The notes under the pieces: model-generated
What the model was told of the DNA's origin: nothing
Databases searched by the model: none
Seen by the model: the letters and a program-made list of their open reading frames with translations, nothing else
Part shown: in pieces, positions 8,067 through 12,950 of the stretch
Position numbering within the stretch: the first letter of the stretch is position 1
Layout: each line of letters opens with the position of its first letter
Assembly (NCBI GenBank): GCA_002887195.1
Contig: PJAB01001668.1
Coordinates: forward strand, 1 to 12,950
Length of the DNA stretch: 12,950 nucleotides
Direction: 5' to 3'
DNA from: Chrysochromulina parva
Taxonomy: Eukaryota; Haptophyta; Prymnesiales; Chrysochromulinaceae
Translations under genes and position numbers: made by a program

Positions 8067-8601
8067 GTCAATCAAGCTCCAGCGTCTGCCAAAACTGCAA
8101 AATGCTCTTCGTAAACACGCGTTCGGTGATGCTCTGCGCTGGGGTTCTGATGTCTGTGTGCATGGAATGTGCCGACCATACCGTCAACCATACCGCCACA
8201 TAATTCAGATTAGGAGATGTACGGCCCGTGCGGTCTCAACTTGTGTATAAGGCTACGTGCCCGGACGATGCATACGCCGTCACTTCACATTTGTGTATTT
8301 AATCTCGGACGCCGGTCCATATGAAGACTATTATCGAGTCCGACCGTCACGCGTCAGTGCGAGCGTACCCGTGTGTTCGGGCATGACGCCAAATTCAAAT
8401 ACGAAAAAACTCAACCGCGAAACCGGCGCGCATGTCCCCCGGCCCGTTCTTACGCCCGTTCGGGGCGGGACGCGCCGCTCTCGCGATGCCGTTGGCGAGC
8501 TAGCTCGCGTTCACTGCCCCGCCTTAGTGGCTCTCGTCTCCACGAAGCGGAGAGAACGCGACCAACGAGTCTAGAGTGGGTGCATAATATATATAAGTTC
8601 G
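8067..8601. other. Convergent intergenic region with a 14-bp palindrome
   Basis: This 535-base stretch lies between the 3' ends of the filamin-repeat gene (+) and the coiled-coil gene (-). No gene is supported: the frames at 8257-8612 give low-complexity Arg/Ser/Pro peptides. It holds a perfect palindrome, GCGAGCTAGCTCGC (8495-8508), and an ATATATATAA run (8586-8596) just beyond the minus-strand stop, which may belong to that gene's 3' end. A short frame at 8057-8203 with CxxC pairs is treated as a finding. Confidence 0.6.
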
Positions 8602-9336
8602 TTACTTCTTGATCCCCTTTCGCTTGCTGTGCAATGTGCCTTGCTGCTGCTGAGCTGTCAAGAGTTGCCCCTTGAGCAAATTCATCTCCTCTCGTAGGCC
8701 GAGCACTGTGCTTTCAGCTTGAGCGCGCCGCTCCCCTTCGGTGCGCAGCGCCGCCTCTCGAGCGCTTGAAGTCTGATTCAGCCATGAGTTAAGTTCGAGC
8801 TCCTCATCAAGCCGAATCTGCGCAGCTGCACGCGCTTTCTCCGTATCAGCGAGCGCTGCCATATGCTCGTGATGGCTCCTTGCGCAAAGTTCTTGCTGCG
8901 ATGCAGATCTGTTGCGCAGTTGAGTGATTGTCATTCGAGCTTCGCTCAGGCTCTCTGACAAAACCGCATGCCGCTCGTAGCTCTCATGCAGGTGGGACGC
9001 ATAGATGCGGAGCCGAGTGATGCTGTAGAGCTGCCACGAGACGATGCAGCACAGCACACCCATGCGGGTGATATCGTGCATCAGCCAAGACATTAGCCAC
9101 CGAGCACCCAGCTGCATTGATGCGGTATTGATGCGGTCAGCGATGATTTGTGGCAGAATTCGTTGGCAGAATGTGTCCGCGCGCGCGCACACAGGCGAGT
9201 ATATGAAGTGAGTGTTGTATAGCGCGATCTTGTAGTATAACCTCGATGCACGAGCGAGCCGCGGTTTAAGTCGCGGTTCTCGCGATGCCGGCTTGCCCAG
9301 CTGGCTTGCCTGACGGTTTGCTGTGTGAAGTAACAT
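8602..9336 (-). CDS. Hypothetical coiled-coil protein with possible membrane segment
   Basis: A 244-residue frame from ATG 9336 to TAA 8602-8604. Residues 1-73 are basic and irregular and may be untranslated leader; a second ATG (residue 74, at 9117) would give a 171-residue protein starting just before the recognisable part. Residues 80-107 are hydrophobic (MGVLCCIVSWQLYSI at 92-106) and could be a membrane span or signal anchor. Residues 113-236 are strongly helical and charged, with heptad-like Leu/Ala spacing (LDEELELNSWL, LREEMNLLKGQLL), a likely coiled coil, then a basic tail ending KRKGIKK. The tail does not match a KKXX ER-retrieval signal. It lies downstream of prfB on the same strand, 492 bases away. 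I recognise no family. Support rests on the coherent coiled coil and could fail if the frame is spurious. Confidence 0.5.
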   Translation of the reverse strand: MLLHTANRQASQLGKPASREPRLKPRLARASRLYYKIALYNTHFIYSPVCARADTFCQRILPQIIADRINTASMQLGARWLMSWLMHDITRMGVLCCIVSWQLYSITRLRIYASHLHESYERHAVLSESLSEARMTITQLRNRSASQQELCARSHHEHMAALADTEKARAAAQIRLDEELELNSWLNQTSSAREAALRTEGERRAQAESTVLGLREEMNLLKGQLLTAQQQQGTLHSKRKGIKK

Positions 9337-9828
9337 ACATTAATAACTCTTTTCTTTTGCATGCGTCAACTACAGCAGTATGTTGCAAATTGATCGCCAA
9401 ATGTCGAGCCCCCGATCATTAGGATTTTTCAGAGAGTTTAGAGTGAAGGTGGATGTTGAAGAACCACATCCACAACACGGCCATATAACGCCATACATTA
9501 TTGCCGTGCGCTGGTGTCGCGAGCGTGTCACGTATCGTGTATCTATACGAGTATACACATAGTAAGTTGTCGAGTCACGAGTGCATGCACGTGCGAGAAG
9601 CGAGTACCGCGTCTCTCTACCGAGAGCGCACGAACTTGGAACCGAACTACCGCGCGCGACGAAGACCGTCGACGGTCGACGCGTGTCGTCTTGGTGCGGG
9701 TCGCTGCGTCGGCGCCTTGTCCGGTTGTGCGACGGAGCCTTGCGTGTTTTTGATTTTCGCCAATTTGGGGAAATAATTTCATGGTTCATGCTAATGCCCA
9801 CAACCTGCTTTCGCGGCAAAACATGATC
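9337..9828. other. Intergenic region between prfB and the coiled-coil gene
   Basis: About 490 bases that should hold the prfB 3' UTR and the promoter of the coiled-coil gene (both minus strand). Base composition is lower in GC than the neighbouring genes. Open frames on both strands (for example 9370-9819 minus) give Arg/Ser/Thr-rich peptides with no motif. A short self-complementary cluster of GTCGAC sites lies at 9667-9682. I see no RNA gene. Confidence 0.6.
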
Positions 9829-11127
9829 TTATCCAATATCGTGGTGCCCCTCCTCGGCGGCTTCCTGCGCAGCCTGGCGCAAGAATGCGTCGATGAATGG
9901 CCCAAGCTCACCGTCTAGCACTTTCTGAGCGTTGGCCGTCTCGTGGCCCGTGCGAAGGTCCTTGACCATCTTGTATGGCGCGAGCACATACGAGCGGATC
10001 TGCGTACCATAATCGGCTTCGATCCGGTCGCCGCGGATCTGCGCAATATCCTCCGCGCGCTGCTGCTGTCGGATGACGAGCAACTTGGCCTTCAGGAGTG
10101 CGAGAGCCACCTCCTTGTTGCGCTGTTGTGAGCGCTCTTGCTGGCAGCGCACGGCCAGGCCGGTGGGTATGTGGCGGATGCGCACGGCAGTCTCAACCTT
10201 ATTGACGTTCTGGCCGCCCGCGCCGCCCGAGCGCATCGTGGATACGTCCAGATCCTTATCTGGGATGTCGATGTCACTTAGAAGTGCCTCGTTGAGGATG
10301 GGCATCACCTCGACACCTGCGAAGCTCGTCTGCCGCTTGTTGTCCGCATTGAATGGCGAGAAGCGCACGAGCCGATGCGTGCCGTGCTCGGCACGCAGCA
10401 GTCCGTAGGCATAGGGACCCTCCACGTGGAGCGTGGCCGACTTCAACCCAGCTTCCTCTCCGATGCTCTGTTCGGTCAGGGCCACGCGGAAACCTGGCTG
10501 CGCCTCCCCCCAGCGCGTGTACATGCGCAGCAGCATCGCGGTCCAGTCCATCGCGTCGAGACCGCCCGAGCCGGCAGTGAGCGTTAGCACCGCGCCGCAC
10601 CCATCGTGTTCGCCGCCCATGAGTGCGCGCACTTCCCAACGCTCAAGCTCACTCGCAAGGGACCCGAGCTTCTGCCGAGCCTCGTCGATCAGAGCAACCG
10701 CCTCCTGCGTCTCGTCCGCAACCAGCTCGGGAGCGAGTTCGAGCGCCACCTTGGCATCGTCGACGGAGCGCAGCCACTCTTCAGCCTGCTCGATCGTCGC
10801 CTTGTGTTCTGAGAGCCGCCGGAGCACTGCCTCAGCCTTAGCAGCGTCATCCCAGAATGTAGCACTCGCCGATCGCGCATCAAGCTCGTCCGCATCCGCG
10901 CGCTGCTGCGGGAGATCGATTATGCCCAGTGCATGCGCCACTTTACCGTTCACTAGAGCCAGAGTCGCACGCAAAGCTGATAGCTCATCCTCAAATGCTG
11001 CTGTGCCGATAGCCGCAAGCGCACTGGGTTGAAATCCGCGCTGGAGTACGCACAATGGTTGTGCTATGAAACCACGCGCGCGCGAAGGCAACCAGAGTAG
11101 CAGAGTGAGCGCGAAAATCGGTCGCAT
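9829..11127 (-). CDS. prfB: Peptide chain release factor 2, plastid-targeted
   Basis: A 432-residue single-exon frame. I take the ATG at 11127; the frame extends to a TTG at 11166, but only the ATG start puts a clean signal peptide first. It releases finished peptides from organelle ribosomes at UAA/UGA. Residues 1-19 are a signal peptide ([10 protein letters not shown] core, RARG end) followed by Phe20, matching the Phe at +1 expected of transit peptides entering red-type secondary plastids. The N-terminal helical domain holds [12 protein letters not shown] (91-102). SPF (257-259), the stop-recognition tripeptide of RF2, occurs in [10 protein letters not shown]. The catalytic GGQ (304-306) lies in [21 protein letters not shown] at 267-269 and the C-terminal domain complete the fold, so it is full length. 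Unlike many bacterial prfB genes it shows no in-frame stop or programmed frameshift site. Identity is near certain; plastid location is inferred from the leader. Confidence 0.96.
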   Translation of the reverse strand: MRPIFALTLLLWLPSRARGFIAQPLCVLQRGFQPSALAAIGTAAFEDELSALRATLALVNGKVAHALGIIDLPQQRADADELDARSASATFWDDAAKAEAVLRRLSEHKATIEQAEEWLRSVDDAKVALELAPELVADETQEAVALIDEARQKLGSLASELERWEVRALMGGEHDGCGAVLTLTAGSGGLDAMDWTAMLLRMYTRWGEAQPGFRVALTEQSIGEEAGLKSATLHVEGPYAYGLLRAEHGTHRLVRFSPFNADNKRQTSFAGVEVMPILNEALLSDIDIPDKDLDVSTMRSGGAGGQNVNKVETAVRIRHIPTGLAVRCQQERSQQRNKEVALALLKAKLLVIRQQQRAEDIAQIRGDRIEADYGTQIRSYVLAPYKMVKDLRTGHETANAQKVLDGELGPFIDAFLRQAAQEAAEEGHHDIG

Positions 11128-11780
11128 CCTTTGGATAGGTTCTAGAGGCGTGATCCTCGCACGCAAGCCTCACGATCTTGCGCCTTGTCGCTTGTGTGTG
11201 CGACACACCTTGACCTTCCCTGAGCTGAGGAATTTCTGCTGTGAACTTGCAATTTCCTGATTCGATCAACAACTGTGTCGTGATTATTCCCCACAAATAC
11301 GAAAAGGACTCCGCGGGAGGGGTGATTGTCGTTCCGTTGCGTTCATGCTTGTTCGTGTCGACATATGCGTAGACTGAGTCTCGGACAAACGTCAAACCAC
11401 AAACGCACTTGTGCGGCTACGCACATCACTAGTAACCTGTACAATCCCAAGCACACAACTATTTAGAAGTGTTAACACCATCGCATCCTTCGCGAACGCG
11501 ATCTGGTTGATGCTATGCACTGCCACTCAACTCTGTCACCGTTTCCTCTTGCCCTGTCCGCGTGGTACATGTACTTGCCGGGGAGGTGTGCTGTGTCACA
11601 CGTGTGTGCCGTGTGTCCCACACGTGGGTCCATAGCGGGCCTTATACTGGCGGACCCCGATCAGAAGTAACCGGGCAGCACTGTGGGGGGCACACGATGG
11701 CAACACACGATGGCAGCACTCGAACCGTCAGTGGAAGGAGAAGCCGCAGCAGTCCCATGCATCGAGGTTCGTTGCGTCCT
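11128..11780. other. Intergenic region upstream of prfB, downstream of the FKBP gene
   Basis: This 653-base stretch contains the FKBP 3' UTR and the prfB promoter. No gene is supported; the open frames are short and overlap on both strands. It holds a CACGTG inverted repeat (11599-11626) and an 11-base direct repeat, ACACGATGGCA, at 11692-11702 and 11705-11715. No TATA box or tRNA could be established. Confidence 0.55.
11597..11626. repeat. Inverted repeat with two CACGTG cores
   Basis: CACGTGTG (11599-11606) and CACACGTG (11619-11626) are perfect 8-base inverted copies separated by 12 bases. The left arm is itself inside the 10-base palindrome CACACGTGTG (11597-11606). Both contain CACGTG, the G-box/E-box core bound by bZIP and bHLH factors in many eukaryotes. 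It could be a binding-site pair for the prfB promoter (about 470-500 bases from its ATG) or a hairpin in the FKBP 3' UTR. No functional evidence. Confidence 0.5.
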
Positions 11781-12628
11781 CTAGCGCGCACCTTCTGTGA
11801 CCTCGACCGTGTAGATGAGTGGCCGGCCAGCGGCCTCGAGCTGGGCCTGGAGGCCCTTGGGCGCGAGGGACGCCGGCACCGTCAGCTCCCGCACGCCGCC
11901 CACCTTCATGCCCTTGACGCCTTGCTCGACGCCCTCGCAGAGCACGTTCTCAAACGGTCGCTTTCCATAACGAAAGGCGATGGGTTTTTCGCCGGCTGTA
12001 TCATACAGTACCTTGTCGGCGATGGAAACCTTGGCCCTGATGCCCACGATGCTACCCATGACCCCAACCTGGTCACCTGTCGTGCCAATGAGGACGTCCT
12101 TGTATGCTAGACCAGATGCGGTCGTGATCACCTCGCCACTGCCCGGAATTGGCCCCTTATCGCCGAGCGATTTGAGGATCTCGTTACCCTCGGTAGAGGC
12201 GAGCAGAGCCACGACAGCCAACCCTCCAGCGAGGCCGAATCGCCTAGAGACGAAGCTAGTCACCGACAGCACCGGGTCAAACTGGTTGCTGCCACCAAGA
12301 GCGCACACAGAGGGAATGCGTGTGAGCGAGAGAGATGGAGTTGCGCGGCGGATGCGTGCATGTCAGTGGCACCGCTTGGTGCTTACAAGCCGGCGCCCTT
12401 CTTGGCTTCCTCCTTTGCTATCGATTTGAGGTCGAACTTGGCAGTAGTAGCAGGAGCGGCAGTGGCAGCGGCTTTGTCGTCAGCGGACGCACTTTGAGGC
12501 TCTTCGGCCATGCGTGGGGCCGTATGCCGGTGGCCATTCAGAGAAGCCACCGACTTGCTATCGCGCAGGGGCGCGGGCGGCAACAACAAGGCTGCGCTGT
12601 AAGTGAGAAGAAGAAAAAGTGACGCCAT
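11781..12628 (-). CDS. FKBP-type peptidyl-prolyl isomerase, probably thylakoid lumen (two exons)
   Basis: Two exons, 12628-12387 and 12288-11781, join in frame (750 bases, 249 residues). The ATG at 12628 sits in CGAGATGG. The second exon's own open frame begins only at a GTG, so it needs exon 1. Residues 1-20 are a signal peptide (SLFLLLTYSAALLL). Residues 21-80 are Ala/Lys/Ser-rich and transit-like. SRRFGLAGGLAVVALLAS (95-112) is a twin-arginine thylakoid signal with a hydrophobic core. The FKBP domain (about 135-245) shows VLYDT (174-178), the FxxG-type strand, and GVEQGVKGMKVGGVRELTVP (200-219), the family signature. Such proteins catalyse prolyl cis-trans isomerisation or act as assembly chaperones for photosystems. 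The Trp at the base of the FKBP pocket is replaced (E-G-V where E-G-W or G-W-E is usual) and the 80s loop reads SLAPKG, so isomerase activity may be weak. Family secure; lumen location inferred. Confidence 0.88.
12289..12386 (-). other. 98-base GT-AG intron in the FKBP gene
   Basis: On the minus strand the intron begins GTAAGC (12386-12381) and ends GGTGGCAG at 12289, phase 2. Joining TT from exon 1 to C from exon 2 gives a Phe codon and keeps the signal-peptide exon and the FKBP exon in one frame. Without splicing, exon 1 stops after four more bases (TAA within TGTAAG) and exon 2 has no Met. The next downstream AG (at 12282) would break the frame. Confidence 0.82.
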
Positions 12629-12950
12629 CTCGATATTGGGGGTGTGTTGTGGAGATGTGTACCGGTAGAGAAGTTTGAGGTGAGCTTGACTTGAGCCGGG
12701 ACACACAAGGCACCTCGGAGGCGGTACACCCAAGGATTAAATAAAGTTCTATTGTTCTATAACGCTTGGCCAAAGCCCGTGTGTACGTGTGAGTTTCTAG
12801 CCCGTGTGAACACGATAGCCATCCGTGTGAGGTGAGGCGACAGTGCAGGGGCGGACTTGGAATTGAAATCCCGGAATTTCGGAATTGTAATCCTAGCCCC
12901 CTCGAAATTCCATGACGTTGAAATTCCCAGTTTCCAACAAAAGTCGTGGA
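12629..12950 (-). promoter_or_regulatory. Upstream region of the FKBP gene, with short repeats
   Basis: No gene is supported here. An AT-rich patch (12735-12746; TTTATTTAAT on the minus strand), about 110 bases before the ATG, is the best TATA-like candidate. CCCGTGTG occurs at 12776-12783 and 12801-12808, with a variant TCCGTGTG at 12822-12829. Near the window end, GGAATTTCG (12873-12881) and CGAAATTCC (12903-12911) form a perfect 9-base inverted repeat, with further GGAATT/AATTCC copies at 12859, 12881 and 12922. Whether these are regulatory sites or the edge of a repeat element cannot be decided here. Confidence 0.4.

Noticed and set aside
8257..8612. Two overlapping plus-strand frames after the filamin gene
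   Set aside because: Low-complexity, no start context or domain, and located in a convergent spacer.
9370..9819. Minus-strand 149-codon frame between prfB and the coiled-coil gene
   Set aside because: Arg/Ser/Thr-rich with no motif or coherent structure, and opposed by equally long frames on the other strand.
9829..11127. Programmed frameshift in prfB
   Set aside because: The frame is open throughout; no early UGA or slippery CUUU-UGA site is seen.
11125..11166. Extra 13 N-terminal residues of prfB
   Set aside because: They begin at a TTG and would put a basic stretch before the signal peptide; the ATG at 11127 gives a standard leader.
11700..11780. Possible minus-strand tRNA because of a GGTTCGAGTGC B-box-like sequence
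   Set aside because: The T-stem arms do not pair and no acceptor or anticodon stem could be built around it.
12289..12308. FKBP starting at the GTG at 12308
   Set aside because: GTG starts are not expected in nuclear genes, and splicing to exon 1 gives an ATG and a full targeting leader. These bases are then intron sequence.
1..12950. CRISPR array, insertion sequence or viral gene
   Set aside because: No regular direct repeats with spacers, no transposase, integrase or reverse-transcriptase motif, and no capsid or polymerase motif was seen in any frame provided.

Overview
The window looks like nuclear DNA from a GC-rich, flagellated, photosynthetic protist. Three things point that way. First, there is the 3' part of a heterotrimeric kinesin-II motor gene, the intraflagellar-transport motor. 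Second, two bacterial-type proteins (peptide chain release factor 2 and an FKBP isomerase) start with a signal peptide followed by a transit-like stretch, the bipartite leader used to enter plastids bounded by extra membranes. Third, one spliceosomal-type GT-AG intron can be placed with an exact in-frame join. A haptophyte-like or stramenopile-like alga fits best; this is inference from gene content and style, not a database match. Coding regions are long and almost intron-free.

Layout, left to right. 1-1860 (+): C-terminal 619 residues of a KIF3A/FLA10-like kinesin-II, cut by the window edge inside switch II. 1861-2652: convergent intergenic stretch with no gene I can support. 2653-3789 (-): 378-residue protein with two tandem copies of a degenerate EF-hand-like module at a constant 133-residue spacing. 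3790-4031: short head-to-head spacer. 4032-8066 (+): 1344-residue filamin-repeat protein whose second repeat seems to be split by a roughly 460-residue insertion carrying a Lys/Pro-rich tandem repeat and an SH3-like module. 8067-8601: convergent spacer. 8602-9336 (-): hypothetical protein with a possible membrane segment and a coiled coil. 9337-9828: spacer. 9829-11127 (-): plastid-type RF2 (prfB). 11128-11780: spacer with a CACGTG-containing inverted repeat. 11781-12628 (-): two-exon FKBP-type isomerase with apparent signal peptide, transit region and twin-arginine thylakoid signal. 12629-12950: its upstream region, with short direct and inverted repeats.

Functional grouping. The left half (kinesin-II, EF-hand-like tandem protein, filamin-repeat protein) may be cytoskeletal or ciliary; only the kinesin assignment is firm. 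The right half holds two plastid proteins on the same strand: one terminates plastid translation at UAA/UGA, the other is probably a thylakoid-lumen folding factor. No mobile element, CRISPR array, rRNA or convincing tRNA was found. The most unusual observations are the interrupted filamin repeat with its inserted modules, the gap-free tandem degenerate EF-hand module, and the Val/Glu alternating repeat that follows a polyglycine hinge in the kinesin.
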